Assembly (NCBI GenBank): GCA_964030785.1
Contig: OZ034969.1
Location: 29,485,901-29,549,900 of the forward strand
From: Siderastrea siderea
Taxonomy: Eukaryota; Cnidaria; Anthozoa; Scleractinia; Rhizangiidae
Direction: 5' to 3'
Length of the DNA: 64,000 nt
The notes beneath the pieces were generated by a model, which saw only the letters and a list, made by a program, of their open reading frames with translations, was not told where the DNA came from and searched no databases. Both the position numbers and the translations under genes were made by a program. Below, one piece after another: positions 1 to 9,011 of this stretch; positions within the stretch are counted from its first letter, which is position 1; each line of letters begins with the position of its first letter.

Positions 1-178
1 CTTGATACAAATAGCGCCGCGTAACCAGTCGACAACATCGCCTGATGAAAACCAGCAGTAGATGGTGGAAACTTCGAGATATACATCACAAGTAACTAAC
101 AACCTTTTTATGACATTATATAACTTTTTCTTCGCCGGCATTTATACCAAGTACATCGAGTGTGAACTTAAGTTACAG
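1..178 (+). repeat. Left end of duplicated block, copy A (5' part, before the transposon)
   Basis: This stretch is repeated, diverged, at 35991-36070 plus 36603-36710 (copy C), and its last 40 bases recur at 22748-22795 (copy B). In the two other copies the sequence after GAACTTAAGTTACA continues directly into the segment that here resumes only at 7389, so 179-7388 is an insertion. The stretch contains a CTGATGA ... GGAAAC arrangement (42-72) with a four-pair stem ACCA/TGGT between them, which resembles a degenerate hammerhead of the kind carried by Penelope-like elements. Confidence 0.8.
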
Positions 179-335
179 CCCCGGGGGGGGGGGGGGTATT
201 CCTTTATATACGCTATATAGGTATGTGCCGCCCGATAGGGTATGGTTTTTAAGGTGCTCAGTCCTTAAATAGGGTATCCTTTTTGGTATTTTTTGGTATT
301 GTGATCCTTAGATGTTCCTTAGATAGGGTCACTAA
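179..335. repeat. Left terminal and subterminal repeats of the 7.2-kb transposon
   Basis: The terminal CCCC plus G-run is followed by ATGTGCCGCC and then by repeated near-palindromic boxes of the form CCTTAAATAGGGTA (about 265-282, with a variant CCTTAGATAGGGT at about 313-328). The same order (terminal run, GTGTGCCGCC, TAGGG boxes) is found inverted at the right end. Such boxes are plausible transposase-binding sites, which is inference. Confidence 0.7.
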
Positions 336-854
336 ATCGCAGTATCCACCTCAACGCGCAAAACGAAAAAGATATGGTCTGTTGAAACTGTACTGCACGC
401 CCGAATACACGTTGTAAAGTTTAACAAAGCGATTTTAAAAGGACGTCTATAGCTTGTGTTGCTATACGTGCGCTCCTCACTTCCACGCAGCCGTCAGGGG
501 CCAGCCGTCATTTGAGTCGTCACCCCGGGGTTGTCACGCAACGCTTCTCCTGACTATTGTTGTAAATTGTAAAATAATAACTGTTAAGAAGACCACGTGC
601 GCGGTGTGCAGTTTTATTCGTTTCTTGTTGTCATATAAATTCTCATCGTATAGTAAAAGCCCAACTAAACATCCAGGCTTAACTCAACAGTACAAATAAA
701 TGTAAAATATCACCTGGTAAAACAATTGAATTACGAAGCAATCCAGGGAAGCGATCAGAGTTCAAGTCCAAAGTGTCAAATGCATTGCCGTCTGGGTCAC
801 CCAGGGTTTGTCATGAACAATAAACCAACACGTGCTCAGTATCCGGGCTCGTTT

Positions 855-1553
855 TCACTCCTGAGTTGCATCAGTTGCACTTAGTGGCGGTCGAATCAGC
901 TCACAGGAAATACCACGGCTACGGATAACCCGAATTAAATCTTCGGCCTTTGGCTTTTCTGTTTCAACGCTAACTGTCAGTGGGACGTTTATTCCGCCCC
1001 CAACGCGCCATCTCCCCTCAGGATCATTGAATGGGCTTCCTGTCACAACACTGAAAGGTAGGCGTTACAAGTTAATTATAATTACACAGTAGTTTCTAAT
1101 GTGCATGTTAAAACCCGAAACGAAGTATAAATGTATTTTCTGCGGTACCTACCACTGAAGTCGTTCAAACGACCACAACGGGTCGACAAGGTCACGCACC
1201 AGATGACCTAGTTGCCCACGGTCATTCAAAATCTTAAACGCCCTTCCCTTCGTCCCGTATTTCTGCATAGCCACAATTCGCTCTCCAATTTCTATTTCAA
1301 AAGTACAGTCGTGGTAACCTTTAGCTACACAACGAATTGCAACTGTATTGATCGCATTATTTGCGAGAGATTCGGACTCCGACAACATTATTCGTACACA
1401 ACTCGGCACAACCACAATTTTAAACCGCTCAGATCTAATTTTAATTAATAAGTTAATATTTTTTTTAAGGATTGAATCTCTCCTCCGGGGATCTTCCAAA
1501 GGCCATATTCCTTCCACTGTTTTGCCCCATTTCAAATCGCGCAAATTAGACAT
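855..1553 (-). CDS. Two-exon antisense gene inside the 7.2-kb transposon, function unknown
   Basis: Exon 1 runs from the ATG at 1553 down to 1153 and exon 2 from 1050 to the stop at 855. The 102-bp intron 1051-1152 has a GTAGGT donor and a TTTCAG acceptor. The codon split TG|T rejoins in frame, giving about 198 residues. The product is basic and soluble in appearance, with no membrane segment or signal peptide. It starts MSNLRDLKWGKTVEGIW, has a central hydrophobic beta-like stretch (FKIVVVPSCVRIML), and ends in a glycine-rich turn (RVGGGINVPLTVSVE) then SRGISCELIRPP. I do not recognise the family. It is transcribed away from the transposase-like gene. Unlike that gene it has no visible break, which suggests it was under recent selection or arrived late. 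It could be an accessory transposon protein or a captured host gene. Confidence 0.6.
1051..1152 (-). other. Intron of the antisense transposon gene
   Basis: Reading the minus strand, the donor is CAGTG|GTAGGT and the acceptor is CTTTCAG|TGTTGTGACA. Removing it joins two open frames without a stop. Confidence 0.6.
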
Positions 1554-1764
1554 AAGGCCAGCGGCACCGTCAGCTGTCCGATAAAAGAGGATTCCCTTTT
1601 TCCTGGCTACGTGCCTTCTAGGGGCCGATGGTACCGCTGGCTAGTCTCCCCGTAGGCCAGGAGTTGCCTGCGGAGGAGGCTAACCGCTGGCCTTGTCAAA
1701 TTCTGATATATTGACAGTTGAATAAATTTTGAGACAGCAGTAGTGAAGTTGACATAACAAATCA

Positions 1765-1884
1765 GGGGTCAATTTAATAAAAATTTCACAAGTGTAATTT
1801 ACAGGTGTAGCCATTGTTTCAGAGGTTGAAAACAATAGCTACGCTTGTAAATTGCAGGTGTAAAAGTTTTATTAAATTGACCCC
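1765..1884. repeat. 120-bp foldback (MITE-like hairpin)
   Basis: The arms GGGGTCAATTTAATAAAA and its inverted copy bracket a short loop at about 1820-1830, and pairing extends for roughly 55 bases per arm with scattered mismatches. It lies within the 7.2-kb transposon, just upstream of the transposase-like gene. No clear target duplication is visible. Confidence 0.75.
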
Positions 1885-4800
1885 AGGATCATCATGAACT
1901 CTGTAAAACAATTGTCGATTGTAGGCTGTAGGCTTGGCTGGAGAAATTTTGTTACGACAGAAAAGTAGCAGCAAAACATTTAATTAATTTGGGGTCTACA
2001 GGTCTCTAAACCGTGGGAAAGGACAAGCGGGGTATTGCAAGAGGTCATTGTACTGAATGAGAATGTGAGGAATACGAGAGCGGTGCGATACGATGTGATT
2101 ACTGTGGCCACACCCCGATGGATCATGTTCCACTTGAACCTTTACCTAAGAGGACCAGATATGACGAGGTACTCACCGGAGAGGAATCAGAGCCAACAGA
2201 CGAAGTTCCCGTCACAGAAGTTGAAGACGATGCATCCGAGGGACCTCAACCTGAGAGGCCAAGGCACGACGAGGGGCTGAAGGGAGCCCCGACCGGAGAG
2301 GGAACAAGGGCAGGCAAAGCAGTGCCACCAAATGGAGCTTCCGTATTAGAAGTAGATGTAGATGTAGCCAGGAAAGACGTAGATGACGAAGTTGGCCGAT
2401 TTCAGAGCCAGGTCGATGACATCACGAAAGTCAGAAGATTCGTTATTAGCAAAGATGACGGAAAACTTTTCGCCTTTTGCAACGCATGCGCTGTGAAAAT
2501 TGTTGCCGGAAAAGAACACAAAGGCCACGATATGTTTTTGCTAAACCAGCACATGGCCACTGCATCACATAAGACGAATGAAGCGATTTGCCTTTCACGA
2601 GAAAGCGAAATTCCCCCAGCCGTTGTAAAGATACAACGAGAAGTAGAAGAAAAGTATCCGCGTGTCTTTTCATTCAAAATCCCAAAATTCTTTTGCACGA
2701 CCTGAAACCGGGAGAGGATGAAGGGAAAGTGTCGTGGTACCCGGAACCGTTTTTTGTATTAAATGAAACGAGGCATAAGAAGGTAACAGGGACATTTCGA
2801 AGTAGCAGCTGTTTGCGGGCTGCAGATGCAGGAACATTCCCGGATGATATGTGTTCAGCTTGTTCTGATATACCAAAATTAAAATCATTCAGGAAACGAA
2901 TCTTGCTGAGGACTGAGAAAATCGGCGAAGATACTAGCGACCGGGACACAACACGTGTACGTAATGAATACCTCACTTCTAAAGAGATGGTGCAAAAGCT
3001 GAAGGAACAGAAAGAGAAACTTGATCAGAAAGATGACAAGCTTTTCTTCATTACATCGGCCGCTGTTAGGCTTCGTATACGTGCTGGAAGTTTAAGAGAC
3101 AAGTTGAGAGAATATTCCCGAAGGGGATCTATAAAAGCTGTTTGTTACAAGTTGCAGAAAGCTGCAGATTTAAGGCAATGCTAGAGACTGTTTCAAGAAA
3201 CCTGCACGTCCAAAAGAATGGGAAACGGTACCAACCTTCCTTTAAGTTCTTTCCTTTAAGTTTCCTTCCTTCTGATGTTGGGAGGACCCAGGATCGCTAC
3301 CTTTGTGGCAATTAACCTAGGAGGCCCTGAAATCCATTCGATTTACCGGTGGCGCAATCAACATCGCGTTGACATAAGTGGAGGGATTCAAGAAAACAAT
3401 TTCAAGAAGCTTGGGCCACTGTACAAAGAAGCGATGGCAAAGGTCAAGTCGTGTTCTGTTCCTGTCTTAGCTGCCGAAGATGAGACAGCTATTATTGGCC
3501 ATGTAACGTACCACCAGGACACGGATGAGCTCTTTGGTTTTTGTGGGGTTAACGGACAACAACATGCATGCCTTGACCATTTTGCTGTTGTGGTTGGAGA
3601 TGGCGAGGAAGGTTTTACTTCAATCGTTAATGCCTTCAAGGAGTATAAGATTGGTACATATGGGAGAGCAATAATGCTCAACCCTCTCCATCCAAATCTT
3701 CCCGTGTTGCTGTCCTCGTTATGCCCACCTGTAACAGGTTTGACCACCAATTCGTTTACCGACAGTGGCAAGAAGTGAAGCGACTCTACGACCAGGAGTT
3801 GAAGAACATCGTAGGTCCCCTTATCGGTAACAGCTCGGATGGCGACTCCAGGAGGCGGAAATTAATGCTGCAGCTAGCCACGGTTGATGTCGGTCACAGA
3901 TTCAGGCCCATTCCTCGAAACCTAGGGTTTATCATTTCGTGCAAAAAGGTGGACACCGAGAATGGTTACGATGTTGAAGACATGTGTGATCAAGATTTCG
4001 TGCACAACCACAAGAAGCTACTTAATCCCTTAGATCACGCATCTCGTGTGCTTAGAATGGGCGACTATCTGATCCACATGAATCATCTTCAATTAGTCAG
4101 TGAAGTCTTTCCTTTTCCCGAACATGGTTTAGGCCTTAGTGACATTGAACGTCGCGACAGGCAGAATTGGAGATCTGCCCAGAAATTAATATTTCCGAAG
4201 GTTCAACGATGTCTCGAGGCCTTGATTAATGGTACAAACCAGGATCGTCCTCCCGATATCACACTACTGGGAACTAAGACGTATCTTTTAATTATCTGGT
4301 ATTACGTAGAGATCTTTTGCAGTAGCGTGGCATCTTTGACAACTAGAATCAAGTACGCAGCCATCGTTACACACTTCCTTGTAATTTGGCGAAACTGGAT
4401 CTATCAGCACAGACGCTTGAGGCTTCGAGTGAACTTTATCTCCAGAGAAACATACACAGATGTCATTTTATCCTGTCCTTTTGCTGTGATGCTTATTGTG
4501 TACATGAGAGATAACTTCCCCCAGGAGGACTGTCGGCTTGACGAAACTGGATCCGATGTGGTGGAGGACTTTTGGAGTAAGAACGGTCAGTGGATGGGGA
4601 ATCATCACAATTACACCTTTGGTGATTTGAGACGCAATACTTCACACATGATTCGTTTAGAGGAGATTCGCGTGGACCCATCTGCCCCTGAATTTGCAAA
4701 GCCGCACCCAAAGCAGGAGAGTATCTGGGAACAGCAGTACGAACGCCCTATCAATATGGTGAATTTGAAGGAGTATCCTGCCGTTGGCGCAGAAACAGAA

Positions 4801-5092
4801 GCATGGAAAGAAGGAATCAACATTGCAAGAAGGTTGGCAAGGTCTGTTGGAATGATACCTGCTACTGACACTGCAGATGAAGACAGCAATGATGACGACG
4901 ACGATGGTCATGAGGGAAGTGAAGGTGATGATGGGAGGAATGCAGGTCGTGAGGATGATTGGTTTTACCGTCCCTTTGAATGCTTGGGGAATACATTTCG
5001 TTCCAACCAGGATGAAGATGACGACCCCCACAGCTGTTCGCCCACCGTTGGTGACGAAGACGGTATTAGTGCTGGAGGTCCATCCATTTCAG

Positions 5093-5232
5093 GTAATGCA
5101 ACAATTTATCTTACAGCTCGACTTATTACTGCATATAAAGGTGTTGAATCTTAAACAATTTGTTATTACTTTCCGCATACAAGCGTTCTATCATACCCAT
5201 TAGTTATTTCCTTTCTATTATACTGTTTTCAG
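5093..5232 (+). other. Intron 1 of the transposase-like gene
   Basis: Donor TTTCAG|GTAATG and acceptor TGTTTTCAG|ATGAGC. The join TCA G|AT GAG restores an open frame from the poly-acidic region into the ELLPLCEGIDD segment. Confidence 0.65.
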
Positions 5233-5446
5233 ATGAGCTGTTGCCACTTTGCGAGGGTATTGATGATGCGCGACCACTCCTTGAAGGCCTGACCGAGCTT
5301 GATTCTGGTGAACGACAAAATGCTGAAGCTCTGCCCAACCGTGGAAAGATTTCTCCTAAAGTTGTCATTCCTGGTGGGAAAGAAGAAGTATACAAGTCCA
5401 CGCTGGTGTCTATATTAAATGAGGATCCTCACTTATCTCACGACAG

Positions 5447-5608
5447 GTATAATTTAGTCGTTTATTCTAAGAATTTGGCCAGTCTAAGTAGCTCTTATTT
5501 TGGCCACAGAGGTCAGAGTTTGATTAGTAAGATTTTAACAATTATAGCTTCAGCGAATAATACAATAAGTCCTAAAATTTGTATTTCTAGTTGTTTTGTT
5601 TGTTTTAG
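5447..5608 (+). other. Intron 2 of the transposase-like gene
   Basis: Donor CGACAG|GTATAA and acceptor TGTTTTAG|ATTGC. The intron is 162 bp, a multiple of three without a stop, so the frame also reads through it; the splice signals argue it is an intron. Confidence 0.6.
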
Positions 5609-6207
5609 ATTGCAAAGAGTTCGCCAACGCCAAGAATACAGAAATGCAGAAGGAGCACCACACCCTGAGGATGACAATAACAGAGTCTCTCTGTTCAACG
5701 ACTATGCGTGGTTAGACAGACGAAATAAAGCATATGTCATTGGCAGTCTTGTCCGTCTTGTTCGTGTTGGAGATCATGGCCGCCAAGACTACAAACGACC
5801 GGTCCCCTACGATGACCCCAAAAAAAGAAAGCAACACATGTTTTGTCCAAGCGTACAACCCCATTGGACCAAATTCATTTGAGGTTACTACGGCCAAGCT
5901 GCTTGAGAATCCTTTCAAAGATATCTTGACTCATGTGAATCTGGAGATTTCTGATACGGCCGAGGCCCTCCTTATCAACGAGGAAGAACATGCCGAGGTC
6001 AAGAAAAGTGTTGCGATGATGTTGGAGCCACGCCGACCACGGAGGAGTACCATGGCCTCTTCAGAATCCCCGTCAAGCAGAGCACACCAAGGGTGCGCCA
6101 TCAATGATGATGGGAGGGTAGTTGTTGAAGTACAGCCAGAGGAACAAACTGAGGGAGGACCGCGCAGGTCAACCAGAAAACGAAATGCGTTTGTGTATGA
6201 CTCGTAA

Positions 6208-7234
6208 TGATTTATAGTAGGAATCCTACACAATTGCATTTCGTTACAGTCAATCTACATCATGCGCCCGGTCCCTAATTGCAGACCGCAGGCTGTAGAC
6301 CGTCAAACAGCCATTTGGCGATTTATCACGTGTAAACTGCCTGCAATTTCACGGCCATATGGCAATTTGTACGGCGAGTCGTAGGAGATGTATCGTTCAG
6401 TTTAGCTGACGAAATCGCCGATAAATCGAATCAAAGTTCGCGCAGGTTCGAAACAGCCGCGATTTTCCGGCGACATATCGTAGTCATTGAGTCAAATAGC
6501 CGGGAAATCACAGGTAAAGTTAACACAAGGGATTTGAAATCGCCACTGAAATTTCACTTAAAATCGCATAAAACATCGCCTGAGTATGCAAACAGGACGA
6601 CCAGTGTGCTTCATTAATGTACGCATATAAGGTTAAAACTGCTGGAATTTTGGCGTTTTACACATGCAATCCACCAACTTCCAACTCCACAAAACAGCAA
6701 ATGTCATATAAATAACGTCAAAAGAAGTATTGTAAATAAGTTGAAATTAGATTAAGTCCGACAACAGCTTCCACAAAAAACGCAAATTTCATGTAAATAA
6801 TTTAGGCAATGTTCATTCTTTTAACGTCCACAGGAGGTTTTGTACGTCTCTTTTAGACTTAGGTCATGTATGCACATCGCCTGTATTCCTGATGACATCG
6901 GAGGTTGAAGAGGAATAATGCAGTGTTCATTATTCATTATAGTTCGACTTCAGGTTTCCGTATATTTTCGTCTTTTACTTTCTAGCTGTGTTTTGGATAT
7001 GAAATTGTAAAGACAATAATAATTATTGTCTTTGGTTCAGTTCTATAAAAAGATAACAGAGGTCAAAATAGTCTGAAAGATAAACCATGATAATTACCCG
7101 GGAGTTATATATGATGGCATATTATTAAACTAGGCTTCGTCTGGTATTCTATGCTTAATGCTAAACGTTCGTGTACAGAGGAAAAGAAATAAAACGACCT
7201 ATCAGTTACACAATTATGAGTTATCTTGTTTCCC
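6208..7234. other. Non-coding 3' interior of the 7.2-kb transposon
   Basis: No open frame of note. AT-rich sequence with a short CAATAATAATTATTG-type palindrome near 7014-7030. Nothing else is recognised. Confidence 0.5.
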
Positions 7235-7388
7235 GGGGTCTTGTTTCCCTTAAATAGGGTAGCATTTCTTGGTTTTGGGCCTTAAAAAGGGTATCAATTC
7301 TCGAAATTCTACCCTTAAATAGGGTCAGGGTTTGAGAACCTTGGCGGCACACACCTCTCCTAAATTGACGGGAGTATCCCCCCCGGGG
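7235..7388. repeat. Right terminal and subterminal repeats of the 7.2-kb transposon
   Basis: Three boxes of the type CCTTAAATAGGGTA lie at about 7249-7262, 7279-7293 and 7310-7327. They are followed by GGCGGCACAC and the terminal CCCCCCCCGGGG. Read inwards, the sequence mirrors the left end, including the GTGTGCCGCC block. Confidence 0.7.
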
Positions 7389-7401
7389 TTACAGCAAAGA
7401 A

Positions 7402-7620
7402 ATGGAAAAGATTACAACTGTTTTAACTTTAGCTATACTTATAAGCGTCTCTTTAATTTTAAGTAAGTTAAGTGAACGTGGTAAACATGTTTACCACAAA
7501 AATCCGCTGAAACTTGATCCACGGCCTACATATAATACTACCGCTATCCACGACCCTGCGAAACCGCTGCCAGCAAGTACCATTGTTATACAGTGGTGTG
7601 TAGACTGTTACGCCGCCTAA
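7402..7620 (+). CDS. Small ORF with N-terminal hydrophobic segment, hypothetical
   Basis: The 72-residue frame starts at an ATG just after the transposon insertion site. Residues 5-23 (TTVLTLAILISVSLILSKL) form a signal peptide or signal anchor, followed by a basic, proline-rich segment (KNPLKLDPRP). Copy B has the same frame, but its ATG is ACG (22808). Copy C keeps the ATG at 36715 but is interrupted after about ten codons. The 7.2-kb transposon sits 13 bp upstream of the ATG, so any promoter in copy A has been displaced. The frame may be the first exon of a longer secreted or membrane protein. Coding status is uncertain. Confidence 0.3.
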   Translation: MEKITTVLTLAILISVSLILSKLSERGKHVYHKNPLKLDPRPTYNTTAIHDPAKPLPASTIVIQWCVDCYAA

Positions 7621-8010
7621 ACTTGTTTTTCGGGATGCAAGCCCATCGCAAAGCGCCCTGTTTTAGTAGGTTGCGAGTAATTATAGTAACCAGAGTTGTC
7701 CTCCTTCCTTGGGTAGAGATAGTACCAATCGATTTTGTATTGTGGGTGAAGACGTCCTTCACCAATTAGGTACTCAGCCCCGAAGAGTGTGTCCACTAGG
7801 AGGATCATCTCTTGGTTCTGCGGGTGGCTATGTTCTACAGGGCACCGCAAACTGTGCTCCACCCCTATAATTCAATCACGATAGAGTGGTTTTACTTGAC
7901 CGTTTAAAGAAATAAAATATGATACTGGGTAAGTGGGAGAATGGTCATTGGTGAGCCATGAAAATACTCAAGTAGGGATCAAGTAACATTCTGTCCTTGC
8001 GATTTTTTAA

Positions 8011-8393
8011 AGGGGCATAGTCACGAGGATTTCGCAGATTTCTGATCAAAACTGAGCTAATATTATCGGTAGCTAACTTTATCCATGCCCAACATTGTGT
8101 TTGAACATTTAAAGAAACAAATTAACTTAATTCCATTTAGAGAAAACAAATCATGACCATTTACTATCGATTTAATGTCAACACGCTAAAAGAATTTGAA
8201 AAGTTTAACCTAATTTTTTCAAATTGCAATCCATTTCCTTCCGTGCCATCCGTACCAACAGACGACAGAAAATAGTCTCAGTGAAGTAATACAGTCTTTG
8301 GTAACAAAACTAGACCATTATTTGTGAGCCTTCTTTGATGTGAGGACATATTTTTCATTTTTAAAGTGAACTAAAAGAGCGTGACTATGCCCT
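8011..8393. mobile_element. 383-bp TTAA-flanked MITE
   Basis: The terminal inverted repeats are AGGGGCATAGTCACG and its complement (one G shorter on the right). TTAA lies on both sides (8007-8010, 8394-8397). Copy C has the empty site GATTTTTTAACACTTGAC at about 38051. A second member of the same family, the same length and inverted, is at 22115-22497. TTAA targets are typical of piggyBac and Kolobok superfamilies. No coding capacity. Confidence 0.85.
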
Positions 8394-8765
8394 TTAATAC
8401 TTGACACGTTCCTGCGCTTGTCATTCAATTGACATCTGTATTTTAACAACAGAAAGATAAAGGCGCAATGGTTTTGCTAACTCTCTGCTGTACAGCATAT
8501 TGAATCTCCTGTATGAAACGCATACAACTGTGTTTGGGTGACTACTTGAGCCTCCTGCAAGACTACGTAATATTCAAGAATGTAAGTTACTATGCCATTT
8601 GAAAATCAACACGAAAACTGGTGGCTGTTTGTCAAAGACAGGCCCTTTCAAGATAGGGTTGAAAGCCTACAGTACAGCCTACAGTTGTGAGCTCCTGCAA
8701 TAGGTTCATGAAACTGACATGAATTTAATTTTGTTCAGTTCTATTAGGTATTATCAGAATAGTTT

Positions 8766-9011
8766 TTGCGTGATCTGTTTTGGAAAGTGCAAAAAATACA
8801 TAGCGCAAAAATGAAACCCGCAAAACGTCAAGCTCTGGACCCGTCTGATTATCACAAAGTGGTTAAAAATAACCATGGAGAACCGCGCAGTGATTTAGTA
8901 TGCAGAATATGTCAAAATAGTCCTCGTCGTTCCACCGTCCTACCGTTAACCCTTTTCAGACCTAGGTGGGGAGAGGAGGAACTGCCAGCACGGACTTTGG
9001 ACGTTCATTAA
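8766..9011 (+). other. Weakly supported ORF shared in part with copy B
   Basis: The 81-codon frame contains MKPAKRQALDP at about 8811. Copy B matches for about 25 codons, then shifts frame at about 23870. The cysteine pair CRIC is kept only in A. It is probably not a functional gene today; it could be an old exon. Confidence 0.15.

Larger units (their letters stand above)
2013..6207 (+). pseudogene. Decayed multi-exon transposase-like gene (zinc-finger N-terminus, DDE-like core)
   Basis: The reading begins at 2013, where GTG replaces the expected ATG. It meets TGA at 2058 within a cysteine cluster (...CTE-stop-ECEEYESGAIRCDYCGH), then runs on in the same frame. A BED/hAT-like zinc finger follows (CNAC ... 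H-x(6)-H, about 2478-2575). Frame changes are needed at about 2650-2700, 3150-3185, 3240-3290 and 3700-3720, and in the A-run at 5818-5826. The core has conserved acidic motifs EDETAI (about 3476), SDGDSRRRK (about 3834) and DVVEDFW (about 4555), in the order expected of an RNase-H-fold DDE transposase. A poly-acidic region and a basic tail (RRSTRKR) follow. Two GT-AG introns, 5093-5232 and 5447-5608, join in phase. The intact product would be near 1,300 residues. I recall similar proteins as an expanded family in corals; the transposase role is inference. Confidence 0.75.
179..7388. mobile_element. 7.2-kb DNA transposon with CCCCGGGG termini and TTACAG target duplication
   Basis: The left end reads CCCC followed by a run of 14 G and TATTCC. 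The right end is the inverted equivalent, so both ends start CCCCGGGGGGGG when read inwards. TTACAG lies immediately outside on both sides (173-178 and 7389-7394); a seventh base G is ambiguous. The unoccupied site is visible in copy C (about 36694-36715) and, slightly diverged, in copy B (about 22783-22800), each with a single TTACA(G). Inside are a decayed plus-strand gene with a zinc finger and transposase-like conserved acidic motifs, and a minus-strand two-exon gene. Very few known eukaryotic superfamilies make 6-7-bp duplications (IS3EU and Dada are examples), and I cannot assign this one. Family assignment is inference; the boundaries are seen directly. Confidence 0.88.

Noticed and set aside
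7617..7862. Minus-strand 81-codon frame opposite the signal-anchor region
   Set aside because: It is partly conserved in B and C but interrupted by a stop in B and scrambled in C, with no splice signal that repairs it. Sequence conservation here can be explained by the duplication alone.
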